DNA of 64,000 nt. Source: Apus apus (taxonomy: Eukaryota; Chordata; Aves; Apodiformes; Apodidae). The position numbers and the translations under genes are program-made. The notes below the pieces were generated by a model, which was given only the letters and a program-made list of their open reading frames with translations, ran no database searches and had not been told where the DNA came from. The first letter of the stretch is position 1; every line of letters starts with the position of its first letter. Positions 31,001 through 64,000 of the stretch are shown here, piece by piece. The DNA is taken from NCBI RefSeq assembly GCF_020740795.1, contig NC_067301.1:806001-870000 (forward strand), read 5' to 3'.

Positions 31001-34000
31001 CGGTCACAGCATCCCGGGTGACCTCCTGCTCTTCCCAAGGCTCTTCCTTCTCTCTGTCTGAAGGCGCTTCGACCCAGCGCTGCAGTTCCTGTGCAGGAAG
31101 GTGCGGGAGAGCCGGGCCCTGGGGAGGATCCACCGCGTCTCTGCAGTCAGCAGCATCTACCCAGCGCCCTCTCTGGGCTGCCTGAAAGCCTCAGGTAGGA
31201 GCAGCTTCCTTGGAAAAGTTAGTTCTCAAAGGACGGGCAACATGTCTTGCCCCGTGTTCTGGTGGAAAGTCCCCTCTCTTTGTGTAGCTTCACCTGCCTG
31301 GGGTTTCCTTGACCAGTCTTTATTTTTGTCACGTTTTTCTCTTTGCTTCTGGTGTTACTTTCTTCGATGCAGGGGGTTTGTGAGATCAGCCTCAGTGCAG
31401 TTCAGAAGTGTGCACTGACTCTGCAGACCTTAATGCCCAGTTTTGCTTCTTCTAGGTGGAATTTTTTATAATGCTGCTGTGCACGACATAGATGCTGTCA
31501 GTTTGTTGCTGGGAGAGAGTGCACCAGATACAATATTTTCACTGGGCCATGCATTCTGTGCAGGTAAGAATCAATCTTTTGATGGTTTATTAAGCACCTC
31601 AGTAGGAGAACTGGGAAGGAAACGTGTACAAGAGCATGGCAGCCATGACATAACTGTTCCATCACAGAACAGTTGAAAAAATGGTCTAGATAAATAGAAG
31701 GCAAGTTTCTCAAGAAGTTGGTAGACAGGGTTTTTGGGGATGATTCCTGAATGTTGTCAATTCCCTGTGGATGTGAAGTGGTTGCTTGGAGGCATCACTG
31801 AACTTTATTCCACGTGGCAATTGGGGGATATCAGGTTTGCTATTGGAAAACCAGAGGGCAGAAAATAATCAGCAAAACTTGACACTTAGATGAGTGTCAG
31901 TGCAACCTGTTCCAGCTCTTTGCTTTCTCTGGTGCTTTCTTCTTGATCTCAGCACAGTTAAAGATCTGAACTTACTCTGGATTGTGTCAAGCTCTGGGTT
32001 ACCAGACTGATTTAAACTAACCATAAAACTGGAAGCTGCTGTTTTTTAAATGGAAATGCAAAGTTTTAATTAAGGTAATTGCAGCTGCCACCACCCTTGA
32101 GGTGCTGTTGTTAGAAGGTGCAGCACACAGGGTGAAGCACTGAAATGCAGCAAACAAAACACCTTGGGGAGGGTTTTGTACCATCTGCTTGGTTCTAGGT
32201 ACGTGCTGGAAGTTGCCTCACCTTGGTTGTAATAAGCTGCAAAGGCAAGTGTGGTTGGAAAAAAGAAGTGGGATCTTCCTGCAGGGAGAGCCCCGGGCTG
32301 GGGAGGTGGGGTGCAGGCCCTGGGGCTGCAGAGCTGCAGAACGACTGCACCAGAAGTGCTGCTGAAGGTAAAGCAGCTGGTGCACGTGGCAGAAAGTGCT
32401 TGGTGGGGCCCCTGGTTCCTCTCTGAAGGTGTCCTGGAGCCAGGGCCACCTCTTGCAGGCAGGAGAGAACTCTGTAGTGGTGGTACTTGCTGGTGTGCTG
32501 TTCTGGTGTGAGCGAGTGCCTTTTTTGTCCCTCAGATATGGCCTCCTTGAAGGACGCAGACACTGTAGCGGTCAGCATGAAATTCCCCAGCGGAGCAATT
32601 GTAACTTTGGACATCAGTCAGCACTGCACTAAAAGCTGTGATCAGAGACTGGAGGTGCGTTCTTCCTTCTCAGCCCAGCCTGTCCTGACACCTCAGGCCA
32701 GCACCAGGTTCCCCTGCACCAGTTCCTGGGGGGGCAATGTGTGTCGTGCCCGTGCAGCCCCTCCCAGCACCTCCCACCAAACGCCCCTGTGCTGTGGCTG
32801 CAGGGGCTGCTGGTCCTTGTCTCACCTGCAATCCACTTTCTCTTTTCTTGCCCCAGTTTTCCCTCTGTTTACGTGTGTTCCCTTGGGGTTCTCAGCTGCA
32901 TGCAACCATAGCAGGGCAGGAATTGGTGTCTGCTCTCCTGAGGCTGGAATGTTGTCACAGAGTTCATTCATTGTCTTTCCAGGGTGTTTCTAGGTGCATG
33001 GCAAGCCATCAGATAAGGATATTAAAGGAGAAGAAAAGTGGAAACTCAGAGACAAATAGTCTGTAAATCCCCAAAGTCATGATTTATAACAGATGCATGG
33101 GCTGGATTTGGGGAGTTGTATTTGTTAAATACTTAAAAAAGGAGCTTTGCTCAGGTGGGGGAAAAATAAGTGGAGGTGTCACAGAAGTGGAAGCCACTGA
33201 GCTGCAACACATCCCTGGTGTTCCCTGTTGTGTCTGGCCCAGATGAGCACGTGTCTCACTGGGAACTCTGGGGTTTAGAAGCTGCTTTTTCACTTGGTTG
33301 TACAAACCAGGGCTTCTATAGACTAGCCAGGTGGTTAAGAACAAAAGTGTGGTCACTTCAAAAACATTCTTGTCTTTCCTCTTGGCTGCCTCCCTGCAGG
33401 TTCACGGGTCTCAAGGAACGTTGAGGGTCGATAATCAGAATCCCCTGGGAATTACAGAGCACGGGACATCAGTGCCCGTGTGTCCCCAGACCCTCACTGA
33501 CCGCTACAGAGACGCACACAGGGAGCTCTTCCGACACTTCCTGAGAGCCCTCAAAGGTGGGACAAAGCTTCCCCTGGTGGCACTTGGGGTTTGCTCGCAG
33601 CAAGAGTTTCTCTTGGAAGCTGTCCCGGTTGCAGCCTGCTGTTTGTGCCTGAAATCCCAACAGGAAACGAGTGGATGTGAAAGCTGGGATGGGTGAAGTG
33701 TCAGCCAGTGCTGGGCGGGTGCTGGGGGAGCTGGGGGCTCTCGGTGCCGCGGGGTGAAAGAGCCTCGGAAGGAGCTGGCAGCTCCGCGGGAGCTCAGCCC
33801 ACCTGGTGGCAGGAAATGGGAATGAACCGCTCGGCTTCGCGGGGGAATGTGCTTCTCTGAAGTCCGTGAGGGGTGGAGTGTTGGTCTGAAACTGCTCTGA
33901 GAAGAAAGGAAAACGCGGAGGGGAAAATGACGTTGGGTCTTGCTGTCGTTCGTGAAGAAGGCAGCCATTTAAAACAGCAAGGAGACCCTCATCTAGAGTC

Positions 34001-34364
34001 CTGGCTGCCCAGAAGGAAGGAAACCATTTCTGTTTTCCTGGCTGCATTGCCAAAATCCAGGATTTTAGTCACAGAAGAGGAAGCAGAGGGAGCTGAAACT
34101 TTGTATTGAAGTCTGAGCCCCCAGCTCTGGGAGCTGAAGAGCGCTGTGGTGGGCAGGGATGTGCCAAAAGGTGGTAGTACAGGTTTCATCCAGTCCTTCA
34201 TTCCTGTCCCTGCAGGCAAGGAGCCCCCCGTGATAACCAAAGAGCAGTTTCTCTGGACGCTTCAGGTCGCTGCAGCTGCTGAGCAGTCCTGGAGGAGCGG
34301 ATCCGCTGTCGACTTGCGCAGCGCAGCGACGGGTTCGTCCGTCATCAAGACGGAGATGCTGTGA
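28089..34364 (+). CDS. CGGBP1-type zinc finger fused to Gfo/Idh/MocA oxidoreductase
   Basis: I cannot name this gene. Nine exons (28089-28333, 28413-28874, 29852-29922, 30405-30513, 31064-31194, 31456-31563, 32536-32654, 33400-33556, 34216-34364) join in phase to 516 aa. Residues 1-75 carry a basic start (MGRKKKTLHDY) and a finger with C41, C44, H58 and H64 in the block LFCTCCQLPMRVRRDRILEH, resembling CGGBP1/BED-type fingers. Residues 80-165 are a Pro/Ala-rich linker. From about 170 an NAD(P)-type Rossmann fold begins (ALLGTGLVSRALL, with acidic VVEDQ ending strand 2). It continues with GAIICSPPEEASEMVIEAL, GKGVFCERLP, LVCGFYKRFDPALQ and GGIFYNAAVHDID, the motif order of inositol 2-dehydrogenase-like enzymes. 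The catalytic EKP lysine is Arg267 and the usual active-site Asp is Asn345, while His349 is kept. Activity and substrate are therefore unknown. Confidence 0.85.
28891..28938. repeat. 12-bp repeat in oxidoreductase intron 2
   Basis: Four exact copies of CCCGTCCCTGCC begin 16 bp after the exon 2 donor (28875). Read on as coding, they would give a Pro/Val/Ala repeat, but the splice donor and the phase match to exon 3 place them in the intron. Confidence 0.85.
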
Positions 34365-37300
34365 CAGGTTCTCTGAGGGGGAGGGTCTCTGCTGAGCTGT
34401 GCTGCAGTGAGGTCTTTCCACCCTGGGGTGTCTCCACTGTAACCTTAAAATAAGACTTGTGGTTTGGACCTTTCCAGCAGGAATGCCCAGGAGATGGAGG
34501 CACTTTTGAGCCAGAAGTGCCTCAGGATGAGGCTGCAGGTGTTTCTTGGCTCGTCAGCCAGAGCCCTCCAGAAGTTCTGGGCAGTTTCATCCAGGTGGCT
34601 TTTCCTCCCAGGGAGCTTGGCTGGCTGTGGAGCCCTGTTTTCCTGGGAGAAGACCGATGCTCCTCAGGCTTGGGGTGGTGTGGAGTGGTGCAAGCAGGTG
34701 CCTTTCCTGGCAGCTGCACAGGTGAGATGACCTAATGCCCCAAAAACCAGGGCAGCATCCATCTGGTCCATGCTTGTTTCCCTGCAGTATGTGCAGGAAT
34801 GTGACTTGTGTGCTGAACTCCCCTCTGGGCCTCCTCTTTATTGTTTGGCTTTACTGGGTTTTCTAAATCTTTTTGAAAAGAAGTTATAATCTAATTTTAC
34901 TAGGGGGGGGTGGGAATGAAAAGAGGAGAGGCAGAGCTCTGACCATCCTGCTGTTGTTGGTGAGAGGCTTTGTAGTAAGGCCCTAAATTAAGGCTGTGCC
35001 ACAGAGGAGCAACTCACTGATGCATTTCAGTACTAGACACTGGATTGTTCAAGGGGTGTTCAGCAGGTAAGGGATGAGCTTGTCCAGGGGCTGTGACAGA
35101 GCCAGGTGGGTTGGTCACCCCTGGCTGAGCCATGGCTGGCTTCCCTGCACAGCAGCCAGGAGCTGTCAGAAGGCTGTTGTTTTCCTTACTTACATGCAAA
35201 TGTTGTATGTTAACATTTTAGTAGCAGAATGGAGCTAATAATAATGTTCTTTTGAGTGTAGAAGAGCATCTGATCATGTGTTTTGAAGGTATTTTTTGAT
35301 AACCCAGCAGGTTTGGAATTTACACCACAGAAAAAGCTAGTGCCTTCCACAACAGGCAAGTCTGCTTTCAAACCAGGTTCTTTCTACCTTTATATTCTAG
35401 TGTTGAGCTCATTGCAGATGTATAGATTTGACTATTCTTGTCAATTTCTCACATGTCAGTTTTCAAGATCTTTTGAAAGCTTTTTTTATTGTATTAAAAT
35501 ATGTTCTTGCCTTGAGTGTTAGTTTATAAATGACACTTCTTGCCAGATCCTTTAGTTCAATCAATTTCCAATTCCTACATATGCAATATATATTACTTAA
35601 ACTAGAAATAATGGTGACATTTATAACTGAAGACAATTCTCTTGTGGAAATTGTTTCTACTGCTGTAATTTTTCAGACTCAGAAAAGCTGTGTCTTAACT
35701 ATAAAGACTGCTATCAATTTAATTCTCTATTTTCTAATCATTTATGTGGGGGGAATGTGTTACCTATGAGGAAGATGTTTGCCTCTCTGAATGTAACCAA
35801 TATAGCAATTTTTAAAGCAGGTTTGTTTTCGTTGTGGTGGGGTTTCAGGGCTGGCTCTCTGCAGAGGGCACATCCCCCAGAGCTGCCACCAGATTGTCCT
35901 GATGCCTGTGAGGGGCCAAGGACCTTGCCACAGCCCTGGTGCCTTGGCAGCTGCTCCTTGCACAGAGCTGTGTCTCTTTGTAGCTTGGGTGTTGCTTGGT
36001 GGAGAAAAACAGCTCCAGGCCCTCCCAGTTCCCACAGCCTAATGCTTATCCTAGTACAGGAGGACACTTTCTGTACAATATGAGCAAGAGTTTAGTTGCC
36101 AGGAGTTGTAATTCCCACATGTGCTTTTATTGTGTTACCAAAAAAAAAAAAAGAGGGAAACCACAGCTATAAAAATAACACATTTCCCAAAGATAATAAA
36201 GATAACATTACAAAAAATGCCATTCATGCCATGGTGGGAGTGGATCAGGTAACACCTCTGGGAGAAGCCTCAGTTAACATTGAAAACGTGAGTGGTTGTT
36301 TCAGGGCTTTTAAAGCATTAAAGTGCTTTAATTAGCTGTTATCTGAGGACGTGGGTTCACACTTGGGCAACGCCAGAGGAGTTGGGTTCCTCACCAGGGT
36401 ACTGGGGAGGGGGGAAACGGCCTCTGTGGGGGTGTGGGAGGGAGGGAGGCCACCCCCTGCCTGCCAAGGGCTTGGAGCTGCTGTTGGACACCGAGCTGAG
36501 GGTGCTGGAGGGAGGAGCTGGGACTGGGGCTGCTGGTGCAGCACGGGCAGGGGTCACACTCGTGTCCCCCGAGACCTCCCCTTGGAGCTGGGACAGACCC
36601 CGGAGGAGATGCTGCCTCTCCCAGGTGAGCCCTGGACCTTGGAGGGGGGACTTGAGATCTGCTTTTGCTCTGCTGGGTAGGAGGCTTTGTGAAGGGTCTC
36701 CTGGCTCCTTCCCCAGCCTGGGGGAGGCGGCAAGAGCTCTAGTTCTGCCTTCTGGAGGTCTCCATTGCAGAGGTGAGGCAGGGAGGAGGTGCAGGAGTGG
36801 AAAGGTGCTGGGCAGTGCTGTTCCTGCAGGAATTCCCTCTGACTGCCCAAAATCTTGAGCCACCCAAGGCTGAGGGGGCAGATGAAGCAGCTCCCTGCCC
36901 GCCCTCCCCTGTGACCTGTAAGGGAGACCTGGGGCTGTCACGTTTCTACCCCGCAGTCACCGGCAGGGAGAGAGGCAGGGGACACACCTCCTTGTGTCCC
37001 TGCTTCCTGCTGGGTTGCTTGTGTTTTTTCTCCAGCCTGAATCAACAGACAAACTACGCCTAGAAAAAAATGACCAGAAACAGAAAGCAAAACTGGAAAG
37101 ACCTCACGTGGTCACCTAGTCCACCTCTTTGCTCCAAAGCAGGATCAAATTTACACCTCTGGTGTTCCTGCTTGCCAGGTCTAAGCTGTCTGCAAAACTC
37201 CCACGATGGAGCAGGGAGGGATTAGCCAGACCTCTGACTTCCCAGGATTCCCAGGCTCGTCCCCTCCTCTGCAATTGTGTGAAAGAGATTCAGAGGAGGA

Positions 37301-38048
37301 ATAAAAATTGGATTTTGAATAGATAAGGCTGGAGACGTGATTTTCTGCATGTTTACATGCTGGGACATGAAATTAATTTACTTGACACTACAGTGTCTCA
37401 GGACTAAGTATCAATTTTTATAGCTTACATGAAAATAAATCTTTTTTGCTCCTTACAGCACGATGAGGAGTACACTGTATGTACATTTGGTTCTGTTTAT
37501 ATACACAAATACTTAAGTACATGAACACATCAGGAACTGACAAACAGGTTCTTTTCTGCTCTAGGAAGAACTGAAGGACAGGGGTTCTGGCTGGCAGTCC
37601 GTCAGGAAAGCAGGTTGTGGTGCTGTGCACCAGTCACCGGCACAGACCAACTGTCACCGTCTGCACAGACAACACGGCGCGGGGGAAGGTCCTTAAATTA
37701 CAGTGATAAAGACCTGCCGGGCTTGGGCACCTCGGAGGATGCAGGAATGAGGGTTGTTCTCGCTAGGAGAAAAACTTGCTCTGTCGGTGCCGCCGCTGCC
37801 GGAGGCTCCTCGGGCCGGACACGCTGGAGCTCCCGGGCAGGCAGAAAACCCGCGTCCCGGGCTCCGCCGCCCTCCTCTTCCTCTTCCTCTGCCGAGGCCG
37901 CGCTCTCCGCTCCCGCAGGCTCAGCGCTGCTTCCCCCAGGCTCGCAGTTCCCCTCCGGACAACAAAACGACACTTTCCTGCAGGCTCGAGGCTGAAAATC
38001 TGTTTTCCCAGAGGGTTTGGTCTCTCGCTGCTGCCGGCTGGAGGCCCC
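34365..38048. other. Convergent intergenic region between oxidoreductase gene and TP73
   Basis: No coding exon is recognisable. It holds the 3' UTRs of two converging genes. Candidate poly(A) signals are ATTAAA at 35493-35498 on the plus strand and AATAAA read on the minus strand at 36126-36131. The latter would give TP73 a 3' UTR of about 1.9 kb. Positions 35200-35780 are AT-rich. A poly(A) tract lies at about 36140. A degraded CR1-like piece (37075-37150) is listed separately. Confidence 0.45.
37075..37150 (-). mobile_element. Probable degraded CR1 fragment
   Basis: GGAAAGACCTCACGTGGTCA, then CCTAGTCCACCTCTTTGCTC and CAAAGCAGGATCAA, resembles the reverse complement of a CR1 3' region (the pattern 'gacct..ggtc..ctagtccaacc..ctgctcaaagcagg'). 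It is too diverged for a firm subfamily call. It lies in the presumed TP73 3' UTR or downstream flank. Confidence 0.5.
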
Positions 38049-61354
<23,306 letters not shown>

Positions 61355-61391
61355 CTTCGTGGAGGGAGAGTCTGACAGAGGATAAACCACT

Positions 61392-64000
61392 CTGGGGACA
61401 AAGAGGAACAGCGGGGTTAGCATTGCTGAGTGCCACCTCAGGTCAGCAGGGGTGGTGTGTCTGCAGATGATGCCAGCATTCTTACCAATACGGGGGGGGT
61501 TTTGGAAAGGGCCAAAGTGGCAGGGCCTGGGGATGTCAGCCCGTTGCTGCCCAGCACCAACCCTGCGACTCAAGGCTCCCACTTCAGGTGTGTGCTTCAG
61601 TGTGGCTACAAACAGCTCCTGCAGCCAGGGCAGGCTTTGCACAAATGGCCTTAGTAACCCCCTTGGAGCAGCTGCCCTCAGCATGGGCTGAGACTTGCCA
61701 GTTAGGCACAGTAATATCGAACTCCTGAGCATCAGCTCCCTGAATCAAACCGAAACCCCAAGTTGGTGACAAAAACAGACTTGCAGCGAGAATCCAAGCC
61801 CTTCTTGCAGCCTCTGAATGCCACTGCATAGGCACAGCCAGGGTCATCCTCAATCCAGCCTGCTCCTCTTGCCCATGGGCAATGTTTCTTGGCCTCTTCC
61901 AAGCACAGGGAGCAGCCCACAGCGTGCCTGGGCTCTCCCTTCGTGCCCAGCACCCACCCCACCCCAGCAGCAGGAGCAGCAGATTTCACGGAGCCATTTT
62001 GAGCCCCAGGCTGCCTTCCTCTGCCGTCCTCCTCCTCCCTTACCTGCTCCCTGGAAGCAGTAGGACCACTACCCTGCCCTGGCTGACACAGATGTTCCCC
62101 AGGCACCACCTGGATAGTCCTTTCACCCAGACCAGTGTCAGCATCTCCTTTCAATTTGGTACTGACGTCTAAGAGTGAAAGCCCGAAAACTTCCTGCTCT
62201 GGGGCTCGAGGTGCTGAGCACAAGGGTGGCTGCTTTCTAACTGAGTGATGGGGGTCACCCAGGTCCCTCGAGTTACCTGGGGCTGGGGGGGCTGCTGTTA
62301 AATCAAAAGCAGGGCCGTGTCCCACCGAGCTGATCCCCTGGGCTGCTTTCAGCTGCTCCCTCGAGCCACGGCAGCTGCAGCTGCTCCCCAGGAGGGTTTG
62401 TCACAGCAGAGGGGGCTCATCACAGGACAGACAGCAGTGAGAGGTGAATCCCATCACAGAACAGGCAGCAGTGAGAGGTGAGTCCCATCACAGAACAGCC
62501 AGCAGTGAGAGGTGAATCCCATCCCTCCTCATTTCACGTGGGACACAGAGAAATGAAAGGACCTACACAGCAGCTTGGAGAAAAGCACAAGCCGAGAGCC
62601 AAAGGTGCCTGCTGGTGGCCTTACCCTGCTTCCATGCTGCTCTCCCAGGCCGAGGGCAGCTCCAGGAAGGAGCCAGGCCTTTCCCTTCAGCAGAGAAAGC
62701 TCCTCCGCACCGCCCCGGCTGCGTGGTCAGGAGGGGTGACACCAGCTCTAACCACGTGGCTGCACTAGTTTTTGAAAGGAAAAAAATCTGAGTATTTTAA
62801 GGGCGTTTTGGAAGTTCCCTTTCTCTTTCAAAGCACAACAGGCACCTGCAAAGCCCGACCAGTGTTTTCTCACACTTGAGCTCTAGACTCTGTGGCACAA
62901 GGAGAAGCTGGGGCTGTAAGTGCCTGTCCCTGCTGCAGTGATCACTGCACGTTCTGGGAAAGCAGCTCTGCAGCAAGAAGGACAGCCTGACCACCAGGCT
63001 TCTGGGATGAAGAGTCACACTAGACAGCAAAGAGTGTTCCCATGGTTGGCAGTGGTGCTGGTGACAGGGCAATTCACTCTAGGAGATGCCATTTGGAGTC
63101 CCTTTGTGCTATCGAAGCATTCGTGGAAGGGTGAGGTGCTGGGAAGCAGTGGAGGTCCTGTGGCATGGCTTCACTAGATGAACAAGGAGGAGCCTTAGAG
63201 ACTAACTCAGCACTGCTAGAGAAGCATTCCTAGATGGCTTGGATGTAATTACCTCCCCAGTGCCTGTCACTGGGAGGCAACTAACCAGGGGCTAAACACA
63301 CCAGCAGTGGCAGAGCTGAGATCAGCCACTGTCCAGGCTCAGCTCCTCTGCCACCCCAAGGTCCATTTGGAGGCTCTTCCACCTCTGCCACAACTGTGAC
63401 AGCTCCCTGATGTCACCCTGTGCCACAGAACAGGAGGAAAGACCCCAGCTTCTGCCAGAAAGAGTTCTCTGGCCAAGAACTAATATCTCCAGAGACCCCA
63501 ACTGGTTTATTAAGCTGAAGATCTCCTTGCCCAGGGAAGGGAGCAGCACGGGGTCCTCTATCCCATCTGCCTCAACACAGCAGTGAGGGGATGGGGGATG
63601 CTTGGCCTGGCTGGCACCCAGCTGGGGAGCCAGGGAAACCTGAAGCAGGATGTACAACACATTTCTTGCAGGCTTCTAGAGGGAGAGAGGTAGGAACAAG
63701 CCGAGCAGGGGTGGGCACTGGGTGATTTCCCTGCTTTCGCTCGGCAGAGCTGCACTCCAGGTGCTTCCCCAGGCCAGCTCTGCCGTTGGCTGGGTTGCTG
63801 CTTCCCTCTGTTGCTGCGAGTCAGGGCATTGCAGGGAAGCTGCATACGGGAAAAAAAAGAGGCCAGGAATACAGAGACAAAGCCTGCAAAGAGGCAATCC
63901 ACGACCTTCCCCTGCATCGGGGCTCAGCTCAGTCCACTGCTGCTTTAGCAGGGAGGGGTGGGCTGGCACCCCCAGGCTGCAGGAGCCAGCTGGATTGTCC
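61392..64000 (-). other. TP73: TP73 upstream intron (5' of exon 2)
   Basis: Sequence upstream of the exon 2 acceptor (61392-61394). I see no first exon, no CpG-island promoter and no neighbouring-gene exon before the right edge. A small 34-bp minisatellite (62419-62520) is listed separately. A 197-codon minus-strand open frame (61732-62325) has no ATG at its head and no family resemblance. Confidence 0.55.
62419..62520. repeat. 34-bp minisatellite, three copies
   Basis: Three consecutive 34-bp units of ATCACAGAACAGGCAGCAGT followed by GAGAGGTGAATCCC differ by only a few bases, implying recent or gene-converted duplication. Confidence 0.93.

Noticed and set aside
61732-62325. 197-codon minus-strand open frame upstream of TP73 exon 2
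   Set aside because: It begins at GTG rather than ATG, shows no recognisable domain, and has no splice-phase link to TP73.

Overview
The window looks like avian nuclear DNA from a gene-dense, GC-rich microchromosome. Introns are short, first exons are very GC-rich, and short tandem repeats are abundant. The only interspersed repeats I recognise are CR1 LINE fragments. No prokaryotic operon, CRISPR array, tRNA, rRNA or retroviral element was seen. Gene order matches the human 1p36.32 block (TP73, CCDC27, LRRC47, CEP104, DFFB) with one extra gene that I do not know from that human interval.

Layout, left to right. Positions 1-1797 hold the first five coding exons of DFFB (minus strand, cut by the left edge). 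It is head to head with CEP104 (plus, CDS 2634-15016, 21 coding exons, 947 aa) across a GC-box and NRF1-type promoter. A CEP104 3' region and two CR1 fragments follow, then a 0.63 kb minisatellite of 20-bp units that runs up to the start of LRRC47 (plus, CDS 19621-23840, 7 exons, 588 aa). A CCDC27-like coiled-coil gene (minus, CDS 25332-27768, 275 aa) shares a tiny bidirectional promoter with an unnamed gene (plus, CDS 28089-34364, 9 exons, 516 aa). That gene joins a CGGBP1-type zinc finger to a Gfo/Idh/MocA (inositol-dehydrogenase-like) oxidoreductase. TP73 (minus, CDS 38049-61354) fills the rest, with both the TA start exons and the internal Delta-N start exon.

Biology. DFFB (caspase-activated DNase) and TP73 act in apoptosis and DNA-damage responses. 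CEP104 is a ciliary-tip and centriole protein. CCDC27 is a little-studied coiled-coil protein. LRRC47 joins leucine-rich repeats to a phenylalanyl-tRNA-synthetase-like B3/B4 domain. RFX-type X-box motifs lie in the CEP104 promoter (weak) and in the CCDC27/oxidoreductase promoter (strong), which hints at cilia- or sperm-linked expression of that pair.

The most unusual item is the zinc finger-oxidoreductase gene. Its catalytic motif positions are altered (Glu-Lys-Pro is Glu-Arg-Leu-Pro, and the active-site Asp is Asn), so it may be a pseudoenzyme or have changed chemistry. A second notable item is a 20-bp p53/p73 response element upstream of the Delta-N exon that nearly matches the human P2 element as I remember it.

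Exon boundaries were derived by hand from splice sites and reading-phase arithmetic, and every exon chain closes in frame. UTR ends, promoter motifs and the CCDC27 name are less certain.
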